This document shows positions 1 to 11,773 of a stretch of 64,000 bases of DNA, in pieces (position 1 is the first letter of the stretch; every line of letters begins with the position of its first letter). The notes beneath the pieces were generated by a model that had not been told where the DNA came from, did no database searches, and was given only the letters and a program-made list of their open reading frames with translations. The translations under genes and the position numbers were made by a program. The stretch is from Solanum dulcamara (taxonomy: Eukaryota; Streptophyta; Magnoliopsida; Solanales; Solanaceae), in assembly GCF_947179165.1 (NCBI RefSeq), contig NC_077245.1, forward strand, positions 47,393,286-47,457,285. Direction: 5' to 3'.

Positions 1-1100
1 TTTCTGCATATGTGGTCAAATATATCAGTATTGAGAGGTGTACCTAATGAACTTTTGATTTGATGCATTGGTACTTGGAGCTCAACCTGCACAAATTGGG
101 GGTTTATTTGATAAATCTATCAATAATGTTTGAATCAAGATTTTAGTCATAGGTTTGGGTCTTACCTTAAATGGATATGATGGAAGAAACTATGAGCTGA
201 GGGAGTCTTCATAGGGTTGGATCCATGGTGTTCGGGGAATTTTGAACGTCCTTGTGGATGCCGTCCAAGCTTATTGCATTTCTGAACATCATCCAACATA
301 GGTTAGTGTGGTCGGAGAAGATGAAGAGCTGCTGACACGAAATGTGAATATTTTGCAGATTCACCGGGGGTTTCCTTTTTGTGTCCTTAGCTTCTTTGGT
401 CTTGGGTCCAACAATGGAGTCAAGCCATTTTGTCCCATTTTTTTCCATTTTATTATTAATAAATGGGCTTGGCCCAGATTTTGGAAGAAAAAAATCAAAT
501 TAAACTCAAATACCCTTAAATTTATTTTTTGTAAAGAAGAACTAGAAATTTTATAGAAATCATAACATTATCTTTATTGAAACAAAGTATTCTGCGGCGG
601 AATGGAAGAAAAGTAATGAAACCTTACTCTCTCTCTCTTTTGTGTGATATAATACTTATTTGTTATCAAGTGATGAAGAAAAATTGGTTCGCTATCATAT
701 TTTGAGGAATATGATATCAAGGGAAATTATGAAAGAAGAAACATAAATTATGAGTTTAATTTAAACACATATCCCTATTATCCATATAGTTTTTTTTGAT
801 TCCCAACACTTTCTAATATCATAAGTGCATTTCGATTCCCAACTTTTTACAAGAGTGAGTAGATAATATTTTGAACTAATTTTACAAATATAATGAAGAA
901 ATTAGACAATAAACATATTATTATTCATGAACTTTAAATTTGAGTGATATGAACAATGGAATGATTTAAATTTTTTAAAACATAAAGATAAACAAAGTGA
1001 ATAGATTCGGTTGATATTAATAAGACATCGCAAGGTAAAACACTTGGCAATAATATTTTAAAACCATTTGTGCATTACGCGGGTACACGTAATAGTACTA
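1..1100. other. Unassigned AT-rich DNA
   Basis: No gene or element end can be supported here. Short open frames exist on both strands (about 209-556) but have no recognisable motif. Two GATTCCCAAC words lie near 800-842 and a CTCTCTCTCT tract near 631; neither defines an element. The stretch may be the far internal part of the family-A remnant to its right, since similarity to the plus-strand A copy is visible only from about 1110 onward. Confidence 0.5.
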
Positions 1101-1109
1101 TACTAATTT

Positions 1110-2186
1110 ACGACTACTAGATAAAATTATGAAATACTCACCCACTAAGACCTCATGAAAAGTAGTCAATTTTATCTCCTAGTCCACCTAGTTACAATTT
1201 ATCATCACATTTGCTTTCTCAACCAAACTACTATTTACCCATTCACTATACACCATTGACAAATTAGTTTCATAAACCCTATGAATATCACGGGGATCTC
1301 CCTTCAAAATCATAAGCCTCACTTAGATCTATCACCTCAAGAGTATTATGTCCTTATAGTCAACACCTATACTTTTTTTATACTGACACAATGATGCATC
1401 AACATAAACTCCTTCCTTGGTTCGAGTGTACTCTAACTCATCCTAGCAAACAATTCTTCCTCAATTTTCTATCATGAAATCTAGATGATACTTACTACTC
1501 TTTAGTCAAAACCAAAGGGACTTGACTTATCACCTCATTACTTACCTTATAGATACATAATTCTAGTTGTAAGCCTCAATCAACCACCATTCTCACTTTC
1601 TATGGGTTCTACTCCTCTAACTTCATCTTTCTAGCTCTAGGTTCACTCTACTACGTATAGCTCACAATGCCTCAAACACATGCCTCTCGGGTAGGAACCC
1701 CAGGCATTTAGAGACATAACTTCTCCCTCAAGGATAACATCTAGAGCAAGGTTTAGAGAAGAGAGTCTGAAAGGGTATCTTACTTTGGCTCAAACACACG
1801 ATTTATATGAATAAAAGTGCATTCTTTCAAATCAATAGACTTAAGCGCACTAATTGGCTTCTCTCAAGCCTTGTGCAATCTCTTTACTTTTTGAAGATTT
1901 TATCTGAGAATAGCTCATCAGTAAGGATCAAAATTTTACTATTTCAACCACCTTGAGTATGAGGAGTAGTCAAACAAATTTAAAAAATGCACGAGTATGA
2001 ATAAGTTTCTTATGGAACATCTCTATTGCATGATCTATAGTATGAAAGAATGAGAAACATCACCGAAAAGCCCTGTAGCCTATTAATTATTAGTGTGGTA
2101 TACAACACACCTATATGCAAGACTCTACTAGACATGGCTTCATAGAAACCCTAGGACACTTAAACTTTGTGCTATGATAACAAGTT
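1110..2186 (-). mobile_element. Family-A retroelement, internal region (minus copy)
   Basis: The reverse complement of this stretch matches, piece by piece, the two halves of the plus-strand A element at 14025-14712 and 21936-22330, including the leader words around 'tctagtagagtcttac', the purine-rich middle part and the segment around 'aaggaaggagtttatgtt' (1394-1415 reversed). It ends in a decayed primer-binding site (2171-2182, ancestral pattern gctctgatacca) four bases before an LTR edge. No coding frame survives and no Gag or Pol motif is visible, so the family looks non-autonomous. This copy has no insertion at the site where B sits in the other copy. Confidence 0.72.
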
Positions 2187-2935
2187 TGTCATGTCTTGAG
2201 CCTACACTCTGGATTTGTCCGACACTTGGAAACCATTGCTGGCCCCAAAAGAACCCTTGGCCTAGATGACCACTGAACAAAAGACTAAACATACATATAA
2301 AATCTTCATATTGTGAACCTTTAAAAATTTAAGTAAATCTCATGCAAAGGTTTGAATAAATCTGAATATAAATAACAGTAGCAATAATAATATGTAAAAC
2401 ATCTAAAATACAAAAGATTTACACTAGCTCATTAACTCTGTTTATCTATGAAGCCTCTAATAAATTGAGATAGGTGCTGAGATAGGACCGACAACTACCT
2501 GACTATTCTACTAACAATGTAAGAAAATCAAGTAAGCAACTAACTAAATTAGAGCCCTTTGAAAGAAAGGAGGTCTCACCAACTGTTGATGGAAAGAGAT
2601 CTTACTAAAGTGTCTACAATTGTGAGTACTTCAATCACATCATGAAAAGATTCAGTGCCAAATGGCATCAGTATAAAAAATGTATGAATTGTAATAAAAT
2701 TGAATAAAAGTACTGAATTGAACTAAATACTCATGCTGAAAGACAAGATGAAAATATCTCAATTGGAGTAAAATATTCATGTATAATAAAACATCAAACT
2801 TTATAACTGAAATAAGACAATAAATGTAACTCTTTAAAATAATAACTTTACTTTTCTTAGGGAGTTTCTCTAACTGACAACCATCACTATGAGCCTTATG
2901 ATGATATAATGTCTTATCCATGTTGCTAGATCCAT
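2187..2935 (-). mobile_element. Family-A LTR (5' LTR of minus copy)
   Basis: Starts TGTCATGTC immediately after the primer-binding site. Its reverse complement matches the LTR at 24346-25006, sharing the words around CCAGGGTATAGG/CCAGAGTGTAGG near the LTR end and the stretch 'gtgatggttgtc' to 'gagaaactccc' near its start. The right edge is approximate: similarity fades at about 2920-2935. Confidence 0.65.
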
Positions 2936-2991
2936 CCTATAGCTTGCTAAGATATAGGACAAACTTTAACTTATGGATCCATCTTATAAGC
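2936..2991. other. Short linker between two LTR remnants
   Basis: About 55 bases that fit neither neighbouring LTR. They hold two copies of 'ggatccatc' or near it. No primer-binding site is recognisable, so the LTR to the right is not clearly attached to an internal region. Confidence 0.3.
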
Positions 2992-4714
2992 TATCATGAC
3001 TTGACCTAGTGCCTAGACGTAACACGGTGATCGAAACCCCAAAGGGCTCTAACCAAGTATCTTGACATATCATAAAACATGTATAAGGTAAGGTAAAACA
3101 CATAAATATCATAAGAGAGTCTAAACCATGGATCATAAATGTAGAATGTAACTTGACACATAGACTCAACATTTGTCCAACTAATGCCTCTAATCATGAA
3201 CATAGGTGGGGATAAGACATGTTCCTAGATCACCCTCATTATAAAGGAAATAAATATTGTCTAAAGTAAGAGAAAAACAACTCATAACTAGTCCTCGATA
3301 GATGAGGACTCACCACAAATCTGTTGATAAGAAAGCTCTACTAGCCACGTGAATGGATACGATCCTTAACCTCAACCCCTACATTATGAGACAATGTAGG
3401 CAACAATATGCATTAGTAAGTTTGAATGTACTAAATATATGGGTATTACATGTAATATAATTCATAAGATGCAATGATCTAGAATATACATGATAAAGAG
3501 GATAAATAAAACCATTATGAAAACCATAATGATCAAAGCATTTAAAAGATGTACTTTGAAGATCATAAGATAACATAATACTCTTTATGAATATGTGGGA
3601 TTGGAACCAAACCAACATTACGACTATGTGAGCTATAACATGGAATCCCATTGTCTCCCCATACAACGAAGAAAAAGGGGAAACTACTTGCCAAGGTAGA
3701 CTCTACCTCGCTAGGCAGGTCATGTACGTACGTTATAAATGGATCCACTAGCTAAGCCATAAGGCAACCTACAGTGGCACATAGTTTAAGAGACATGATG
3801 CTGCTACTAAGGCTTTTGATAGGGCCCCCACCTCACATCCACTCGATGCTAAGTCAAATCCCACGGAATACATACATAGCATAAAAATCATAATGAACAT
3901 ATATCATAGTCATGATCATAGGTTTAAAAATAATATAGTAGCACATTACATAACATAGTTGCAATGTGAGAATTGGTCTTTCTTCATTACAAATCATACT
4001 TGCATAATTTATATCATTAGGTCCTAGGTCACCACATAGGGCCCTAAGTTACCTATCTTCATAACTTGCATGAAATTTATATCTTAAATATACTTTTAAT
4101 TCATGATCATGATTCATACTTAAAATTTGAGTAAAACTCATACACATAATCAATTTGATTGAAAATCATGCGAATAGCTTGAAAATATTGAATTCCATAA
4201 ACATAATTTATGTAATTCAACATAGAAAATAGCTTCATGCATGGGCTTTCATAATTCAACTTGAAATTATATAATTTACATAAAAACATAGTTATAATGA
4301 TAATAAACAATGATTTAAAATGAAATTGAAATAGCCCAACATTATTCATCAAAATTGAAGCTTAGAGGTAATCAGATTTCGTGAGATTTTTAAAATAAAC
4401 CTTGAACTCCATGAGTGAAAAGAACTCATGAATCAATCCACACGTACCTAGGTAAAATCTCCTTAAAATTGATAAAAAACCTTATTGATATTGATCCCCT
4501 AGATTAAAACTTGGAGAGGAACCTTGAGAGAATGTGAGTTCTTGCCTTAGAAGAAATTTGAAGAGTAAATTTAATGTGAGGAGAATTTGAAGAATTAGGT
4601 ATTACAGACTTTGAACTTAGCCATAAAAGTTTCTAGGTTCATTGAATCAGACTTGGGAAAAGACGAGATTACCCCTTATTAAATCAAGATTTTGACCCCA
4701 GGAATTGATTCATC
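2992..4714 (-). mobile_element. Ty3/gypsy-type LTR remnant, type G
   Basis: Begins TATCATGAC (decayed TGTCATGACC) and follows the same order of blocks as the LTR of element G at 38395-40598: a 'cctagacgtaacacggtgatcgaaacc'-type start, a 'gatgaggactcacc' block near 3303, a 'tgtgggat.ggaac' block near 3595, a 'gctaagtcaaatccca' block near 3848, and the run 'tctaggttcattgaa' near 4632. It stops abruptly where plus-strand integrase sequence begins, so its U3 end is missing. Confidence 0.7.
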
Positions 4715-5728
4715 ATAGATCAATTGACCTACTCACTTCCTACCGGTCCATGCTACGTATACCTCATAGAGGTTAGCTCTTATTTACATCTGAGAGGTTG
4801 TATGATTGCATGAGGTGCCAATATCAATAATTTTAGATCGTGGTACTCCATTCACTTCATATTTTTGAGGGTCAATTCAAAGAGAATTGGGTACCCTAGT
4901 CGAGCTCAACACAACCTTCTACCCCTATACCGATGGTTAATCATACAGGACTATTCACTTCTTGGAGGATATGCTATGGGCCTAAGTTATATATTTTAGG
5001 TATCAGTGGGATCAATCTTTAACTTTGGTAGAGTTCGCATATAATAATTGCTACAATTCAAGTATTGACATGTTTCCCTTTGAGGCACTGTATGGTAGGA
5101 GATGTCGTTCCCTAGTAGGATCGTTTGATACTTTTAAGGTTAGTCCTTGGGAACTGATTTGTTATGTGAATCAATGGATAGAGTTCGTATAATAAGGAAG
5201 AGGGTCCGTACTGCCTAGAGTAGGCAAAAAAGTTATGCTGATCAGTGGGTTCTTCTTTTATAGTTTATAGTTGGATACCGAGTATTCCTATGAGTGTCGC
5301 CCATGAAGGGCGTGATGAGATTTGGAAAGAGGGATAAGATTAGCCTTAGGTTCATTGTTCCTTCAAAGATCTTGAGATGGGTAGGGGAGGTATCTTATGA
5401 GTTGGCCTTGGCCCCAACACTTTTAGGTGTTCACCCTATTTACCTTGTTTTTATGTTGTGATGGTACATTCCAGATGAATCTCATGTGCTTCAGTGGGAT
5501 TCAATTCAATTTGATGAGTCATTTGCCTTTGAGGAGGTACTTGTGGCTATTTGGATAGGCAGGTTAGGAAGCTGAGGTCTAAGGATATTCCATTGGTGAA
5601 GGTCTAGTGGATGCATCGTCCGATCGAAAAGGTTACTTGGGAGACCAAAAAGGACATGCAGACTTGATATCCTCATCTTTTTGAGCCAACAAGTACCTTC
5701 CTTCCTTGACTTTTGAGGATGAAAGTCA
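4715..5728 (+). pseudogene. Broken Ty3/gypsy integrase with C-terminal tail (element H)
   Basis: Frame-jumping translation gives the hallmark order of a plant gypsy integrase: a DQLT..LP start, ISIISDRGTPFTSYF-like text near 4825-4865, a PLYRW stretch at the usual YPQTDG position, then LVEFAYNNCYNSS near 5020-5060 and the diagnostic FEALYGRRCRSP near 5075-5115. Further on are a conserved FGKR-like block near 5315-5350, a VHPI-like block near 5420-5450 and a chromodomain-type end near 5640-5690. Stops and frameshifts occur throughout, so it is dead. Upstream protease, RT and RNase H are missing because a type-G LTR abuts it on the left. Confidence 0.82.
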
Positions 5729-5742
5729 TTTTAGTAGTGGGA
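5729..5742 (+). other. Polypurine tract, element H
   Basis: Purine-rich ttttagtagtggga sits after the integrase tail and a 'ttgaggatgaa' block and directly precedes a TGTTC LTR start. This is the usual position of the plus-strand primer for gypsy reverse transcription. Confidence 0.5.
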
Positions 5743-6019
5743 TGTTCTAATGATATCCAATGTAATTTTCATGGTTTTGTGTATTTTTACCATTTTAACC
5801 CTTCTCATAGCTTTTTTAGAACTCTTATGTGATGTTGGGATGGGTGGAATTCTCCCGAAGGTGTTCAATTGAGTTTTATGGCGGTTTGGTAATTTTTGAG
5901 GCTTAAGGCTTAAAAGAGTTGACTTTAGTTAACATCTAGAGATTGGGACATTGTATAGGAATTCCGATAGTTTCATCATCTTCGGAAGGTCCATTTTGGT
6001 CTAGAAGGAAGGCTAGTTT
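5743..6019 (+). mobile_element. 3' LTR start of element H (truncated)
   Basis: The LTR begins TGTTCTAATGATAT and continues with 'gtatttttaccattttaaccc', 'ttgggacattgtataggaattcc' and 'gatagtttcatc'. The last phrase recurs in the related LTR of element I at about 44790. Only about 280 bases remain before minus-strand gag of element K starts. Confidence 0.6.
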
Positions 6020-6607
6020 GTGTTTTGGAATCTTCGTTTTGAGTTTAGGTGGTTTGTAAACTTGAGGGAATACACCCTCAAACTCATGCTCCCTTGGAGA
6101 AGGTTAATCAACTCTTGGATCTTTTTATCCCTTAGCTCCAACGAAAATAAGCCATTTAGGAAGGCGCCTTTGAAATCTTTTCACTTTATGGTCCCCATAT
6201 CTTTACCCCTCCTCTACAACCCATTTCTAATACCAAACCCTTTCCACCCCTTTGAGTTGATAGGCCACTAGCTCAACCTTCTCATTCGGAGGCACACCCA
6301 TGATAGCCATAATCTAGTAAACCTCATTAATGAACTCCATAGGATCCTCATCTACCTTACAACCATCAAAATCGGGTGGATTCATCCTCTTGATGTCCTA
6401 AATTCTAGAAGCCAAAGTAGGCACTTGAGGAGGAGGAGGAACACCTTGATTCCCTTAGTTGGATACAACTTGAGGCAACAATGTGATGATATTTTAGAAT
6501 TCCATAGGGGTCAATCCCTCCTCATGATGTGAAGCTGTGGGAATCATTGGGACCTGGTCCTCATCATCAACCTTTTCTCAAAGTGGAGGTGCTCTTCCTT
6601 GAGGCAT
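6020..6607 (-). pseudogene. Broken gag of Ty3/gypsy element K
   Basis: Read on the minus strand from an ATG at 6607, the frame gives MPQGRAPPL, then a proline-rich GVPPPPQVPT linker, then a conserved Gag block: MNPPDFDG, VDEDPMEFINEVY, MAIMGVPPNEK, LVAYQLKGV. It continues into RRLPKWLIFVGAKG and LSPREHEFEGVF-like text. Several in-frame stops (for example after TLASRI and at WY*KW) kill it. The reading runs out at the junction with element H at about 6020; zinc knuckle and pol are absent. It shares layout with element L's gag, which is a separate copy. Confidence 0.82.
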
Positions 6608-6804
6608 TATCTAGAGAATACAAAATGGTCCATTAGTTAGAGGAATTCTTAGGATACTCTAGGGCATGACATGAATTTGAAAGAAGTGAAAACTTTTCTA
6701 AATATCTTATAGTCTCCTACTCATAATCATGGTGCGCTTCACAACCACGAATAAGACCCTATTCAACGCGGTATGTACGATCTGAGAACCATGCAAAATC
6801 TCAA

Positions 6805-6816
6805 GCTCTGATACCA
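6805..6816 (-). other. Primer-binding site, element K
   Basis: GCTCTGATACCA on the plus strand, i.e. TGGTATCAGAGC on the element's strand, complementary to the 3' end of plant initiator tRNA-Met as used by most plant LTR elements. It lies four bases from the LTR edge. Confidence 0.8.
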
Positions 6817-6820
6817 AGTT

Positions 6821-8865
6821 TTTCACGACCCAAGACTAGGGTCTAGATGTGAGACGGTGAATGAGACACTCGGAGGTACCTCACCGAAGACTCTTAGCAT
6901 TCATTTAGATTTTCATAGGTAATGATATTCAATAATAAGAAAAAATAAAAAGGGAAACATTTAAATATGAACCAAAATTAGTAAAACTTTGGTTTTACAT
7001 GTCAAACAATACCGCTACATTATATACTTGGCCGGGCCCAGGACATGTCCCTACATGGTAATATCATGTAGGCAATAGAGTATGTTTTAGTACTTTGAAT
7101 ATACTAAATACGTAGACATGCATAAATATTTAAGAAATATTAGAACTTTTATGTAGTATGAAACAAAGTACAATGCATGCATAATCAACCATGAGAATAA
7201 CATTTGAAACATTCATTTTATGGGAAGATGACCGTAACAAACATTTAAGACCACAGAGATATTATATAGAATCCAACATAACCCCCCACGTTGGCACAGG
7301 GAGACTATTTGCCAGGTAGAGCTCCGTCAACTTCATTCATTTCTTTAACTTTAACTTTAAGGGTTATTTGTAGATCCACTAGCCTAACCCTACAAGGGCT
7401 CCTATGATGACACATAGTTAAAGAGACAATGGGTTGCTACTAGGATTTTCTTATCGAATCTCACCTCAATGCCTCATTTGTTGCTAAGTCAATCCTATGA
7501 ATAGTTCATATAATAAAAACATAATCATTTACGTAGATTTAGATTATCAAAAAATCATTCGGTAGAATAGCTCATTGAAACCTTTTATTTGATTCACACA
7601 AGTGAGAATTGGCCTTTCACAAGTGAAATACATCATTTCATAATTGTTTCATCATTCTTCATTTATTTAGACTCCCATTAATCATAAGCATTTACTTTCA
7701 TAGACTTTTATTTTGGAGTCAAAATTTTTATTTCAACTTCATTGAGAACATAAAAATAACTAGGTGGCTTCTATTCATTTCAACCTTCAAATATTAACAT
7801 CAATGCTAGCATGCATGAGAGTAATGTTATACATCAATTAAATCATTTTTAAAAATCTCACCAATACATTTTAAAAACTCATTTCCATGCCTTCATATAG
7901 GCCCTTGACAAATCATCCATTTCATGTAAATAAGATTCAATATAAGTAAATAGGTAAATAAACTTCAAATACTCAAAAATCTATACATTTGAAATCATAA
8001 CATGAAAACCCATAAACATTTATTACTTAAAATTTAAATATTGAGTTTAGAAATTACTTGGGCTCCATGGGTGGAAGAACCCATGAAGGAGACCCACATA
8101 CCTTAGGGAATAAATCCCAATGCAAGCTTGAGAATAGAATCTGGAAGCTCTTGGAATGAAACCATAGTTTTCTTGGTGAAGAAGAAGGCCTTCAGAGCAC
8201 TGAGAGTTTAGGGTTTTAAGTTCTTAGAATGTGAGTGTGGGAAATGAGTTCGGAAAGGCTTAGGGTCCTTTAGATAGGTGAATTAAGCCCTCAAAATGAC
8301 CTCACTTTGTTTATAAAATATAAGAAAAGACCCAAAATACCCCTATTAAATATGGCCGGACTGGACTTCAAGGAGACCCTTCACGGTCGGTGGTTCTCAC
8401 CACAGTGCGTGGTGGTGTCCTGTGGAAAAGGATATGGGGGAAATATTTTGGAAGTATGTAGGGGGATTCTCTGAAATTCCTCCACGGAGACCTTTATAGT
8501 CCGTGGAAGGCATCACAGTGCATGAACTACGGCTATGGTGCAAGCCATGCAGAAATGACCATCACAGAAACATACCATGGTCGTTGAAGAGCTCCATGGC
8601 TTGTGGTTGTCGTTCGTGGTCCTCTCCTTAAAAAGTTTCCTGGGTCAATATGGTCCGTGGTCATAAATTGTGGTCCCTTACTTGTAGTTCTGAGTCTTTG
8701 AATCCCTTTCACAATGGCTCAACACGAGGCGTGGTTCTTACCAAGGCCCGTGATGGCCTTCCGTGGTCATCAGTGGTGCCAGTTTTCTATAATTCTTTGA
8801 GATTTCATCCTTTTTTCTTTATATTAAGAATTTTCAACTTTCACGTTCTTATAGATTTGTGATGA
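6821..8865 (-). mobile_element. 5' LTR of element K
   Basis: Begins TTTTCACGACCC (decayed TGTCACGACCC) just past the primer-binding site. The U3 part (8330-8800) is full of short repeats of CCGTGGT/ACCACGG words. Its reverse complement matches the LTR piece at 25776-26016, including the 'tgaccacggaaggccatca' run. The right edge is approximate; another LTR in opposite orientation follows. Confidence 0.68.
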
Positions 8866-9818
8866 TAAAAGGCTGTTACTCACACTGTAATATGACATAA
8901 AAAGGAGCTAATCTATGAGTCTTAAACCTATGAATAAGTTTATGATATTTGTTGAGTATGATTAATCTGTTATGTATTCTGTGGGATTTGACTTAGCACT
9001 GAATGAGTCTTGAGGTGAGGACTTGACCTACAGTGTTCTTATATAAAGACTCCAGTCTCATAAATACGTGCCACTGTAGGTTTTTCCTCTATATCCTAGC
9101 TAGTGGATCCACATATAGTAAATTTTCATGATACCCACCTAGCAGGGTAAAGTCTAATTTGGCAAGTAGATTCCCCTTTTTTCTATTGTATGGGGAAACA
9201 TTGGGATTCCATGTTATAATTGGATTTTCTTATTGTTGGTTATGGTTCTATCCCACATATGTATACTCTCTTTATGTTCTTTTATGATTTCAACAATGTC
9301 TCTTAAATGCTTTCATCACTAGGGTTTTCTCATTAGTTTACTTTTCTTTTTTATCATGGACGTTATTTAATCATTGCATCCTATGATTTATGTTGCATGG
9401 CATGCACACATACTTAATACATTCAAACGCACTAACACATATTTGTTTCGCACATTATCTCTTAATGTAGGGGTTAAGGATTACATTCCTTTGATGCGTG
9501 GCTAGTTGAGTTCCAATTCGACGAAGTTTTGATGGGTCCTCCTCTATCAAGGGCAAGTTCTGAGTTTTATTTCAAAGACGCTATGGACATGTATTATCCC
9601 CCACCATTCTTAAATAGTGAAGTCATTTGTTGGACAAATATTTTAATGTCTATGTAGTCGAGTTTACACTCTCTTTTATGATTCATGATTGAGACTCTTT
9701 CCTATTTTATTTCTACTTTACTTTACCTTATGTATGCTTACGATATGTCAAGAGGTTTGTTTGGAGCCATTTGGGGTATCGATCGCCGTGTTATGACTAT
9801 GCCCTAGGTTGGGTTATG
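8866..9818 (+). mobile_element. Type-G LTR, plus strand, right part only
   Basis: This is the inverse of the type-G LTR: 'gggatttgacttagca' (8981), 'tgtatggggaaacattgggattcc' (9190), 'tatcccacatatgt' (9250), 'ggtatcgatcgccgtgttatgac' (9777), ending GGGTTATGA at about 9818. No primer-binding site follows, so it is a 3' LTR end or a truncated solo LTR. It directly interrupts the RT frame of element L. Confidence 0.65.
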
Positions 9819-10416
9819 AGAAGATTTATACCAAAATCAACTTCCCTTTCAGGAAGGACACTGGGATGGTCATCAAGAAAGACGTTGGAAAGCTCATTAA
9901 CCACGGGGTCCAACTCTGGAGAAGGAATTTTTTAGTTGACATTACTAACCCTTCAAATATGATAAATGGAACCTTTAGAAATTATTTTTTAGTCCATAAG
10001 ACAAGAAATGAACCTACCCTTAACTGCTGAATCATAACCCTTCCATTCGATAATAGGTTCATTTGGGAATTAAAACTTGAATCCACGAGTACTACAATCT
10101 ATAGAAGCATAAGACACAAGCAACAAATCTATCCCAATAATAACATCAAAATCTACCATGATAAGCTTAATGAGATCACAAGGAACAACTTTGTGCAAGA
10201 TAGACACAGGACAACCCTTAAAGATTTTTCTAGCGATAACTGACTCACCAACAGGGGTAGACACCAAATAGGGTTCCAACAACATTTCGGGTAACACAAC
10301 AAACCTATTAGCTAGAAATTGATTAACAAATGATAAACTAGAACTCTGATCTAACAATGCATACACATCAAAATCAGAAACCTTTAACATATTGGTGACT
10401 AACATCAAGCTTTCGC
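9819..10416 (-). pseudogene. Aspartic protease and RT start, element L (broken)
   Basis: Minus-strand reading gives a retroviral-type protease: DFDVYALLDQSSS at the catalytic LD(P/T)GSS position, LLEPYLVSTPVGES, a PVSILH block, DLIKLIMVDFDVIIGID (usual FDVILGMDWL) and YASIDC. The active-site context reads LDQSS instead of LDPGSS, so the enzyme would be inactive. After frame shifts and stops the sequence continues into the gypsy RT amino-terminal block VFLDDHPSVLPEREVDFGI near 9822-9900, then is cut by the plus-strand LTR. The RT catalytic core, RNase H and integrase are missing. Confidence 0.83.
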
Positions 10417-11558
10417 TCAACTTCTTGTCTCCCATGCAAAGAATAAAGTCAGTTGGTGAGTTTTCCACTCCATTGAGCTTGTCAACCATGAGCATATTTG
10501 TCCTTGAGGCCTACCACCACCACTTCTATAATCTCTACCTTGGTGACCCACCTTACCACACTTGAAGCATACATTAGATCCGGCTAGCATTCCCTTTGTG
10601 AGTCTTCTAACACTTCTTGCAAGCGGGGAAAGCATGAACACCTATATTCTCCCTTGGAACCATAGGATTGGCACCTTTTTCCTTATTTAACCTTGGAGGA
10701 GGAGTATTGATGGGACCTTTTTCCATGAATCTTTGCCCACCTTGGCCCTTTCCACCACTTCTATAATCGAACTTTTGGGGAGTGAACCCTCTACTATCAA
10801 CTCTATCCTTCTTAAACCCTCTCGACCTCACCCTCAATTTTTCATCCTTAATTTGTTGCGCATATGTCAAAACCCGGGAGATGTCCATCTCTTTGACCAA
10901 CATGTCCGCCTTGCATTCTTTAGACACCAAACTAGAAACACTGGAGATGCATTTGCTTATTTTTTCCCTTAGGCCGGAGAACATGAAAGGAGTATACTTA
11001 GACAATTTAGTGAATTTCAGGGCGTACTCCCCCATACTCATGATCCATTGGCGAAGTTTGATGAACTCTTGAATCTTCGACTCCCTTAGCTCCAAAGGGA
11101 AGAAACGATCCAAGAAGGCATCCCTGAATTCTTCTACTCTATAAGTCCCATACCTTCACCCCTATCAACCACCTATTGTTCATACCAAATTATTGCTACA
11201 CCCTTGAGTTGATAGGCTACTAGATTGGCCTTTTCATTTGGAGGTACTCCCATAATTACCATAATCTGATAAACTTTCTCAATAAACTCCATTGGGTCCT
11301 CATCTACCTTAGAACCATTAAAGTCAGGTAGATTCATTCCCTTGAAGTCTCGAATCCTAGTAGCAGTGGTAGGCACTTGTGGCGGAGGAGGAGCAATATC
11401 TTGATTAACTTGGTTGGCTATGACTTGGGCCAATAAAGTTATGATATGATAAAACTCTGCATGTGTAACTTTTTCCTCATTTGGAAACTCAGGAACTAAA
11501 TGAATAATGTCTTATTAGCATCCACTACTCTAGTTTGAGGTTCTGTTCCTCGAGGTAT
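10417..11558 (-). pseudogene. Broken gag with zinc knuckle, element L
   Basis: Minus-strand blocks in order: QVPTTATRIRDFKGMNLPDF and VDEDPMEFIEKVYQIM with LVAYQLKGVAIIWYEQ (11173-11433); FFPLELRESKIQEFIKLRQ, MSMGEYALKFTKLSKY, a long basic and glycine-rich stretch (10607-11113); then a zinc knuckle CFKCGKVGHQGRDY near 10520-10568. The last zinc ligand is Tyr instead of Cys (TAT codon, consistent with one G-to-A change). The expected start codon at 11556-11558 reads ATA on the coding strand. At least two frame breaks separate the blocks. It is the best preserved Gag in the window but dead. Confidence 0.87.
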
Positions 11559-11757
11559 TATCTAGAGAGCAAGAAATGATTCGTTAGATAAAAAGAGTCT
11601 TAGAACAACTCCAAGGCACGATATGAATCTAGAAATAAGGGAGGGTTTTCTAAATTCCTCATAGCCTCCTATTCATAATTGTGGCATGCTTGACAATAAT
11701 GAAAAAGACCCTATTTGATGCAGTATGTTGGACAATAAGGACCATTCAAAACTTCAG

Positions 11758-11769
11758 AATCTAATACCA
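11758..11769 (-). other. Decayed primer-binding site, element L
   Basis: AATCTAATACCA on the plus strand matches the usual GCTCTGATACCA at most positions, four bases from the LTR start. Three mismatches are in line with the age of this copy. Confidence 0.65.
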
Positions 11770-11773
11770 AGTT

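Noticed and set aside
10733..11072. Overlapping plus-strand open frames of 79 and 96 codons
   Set aside because: Antisense shadows of the element L gag, which has recognisable Gag blocks on the minus strand.
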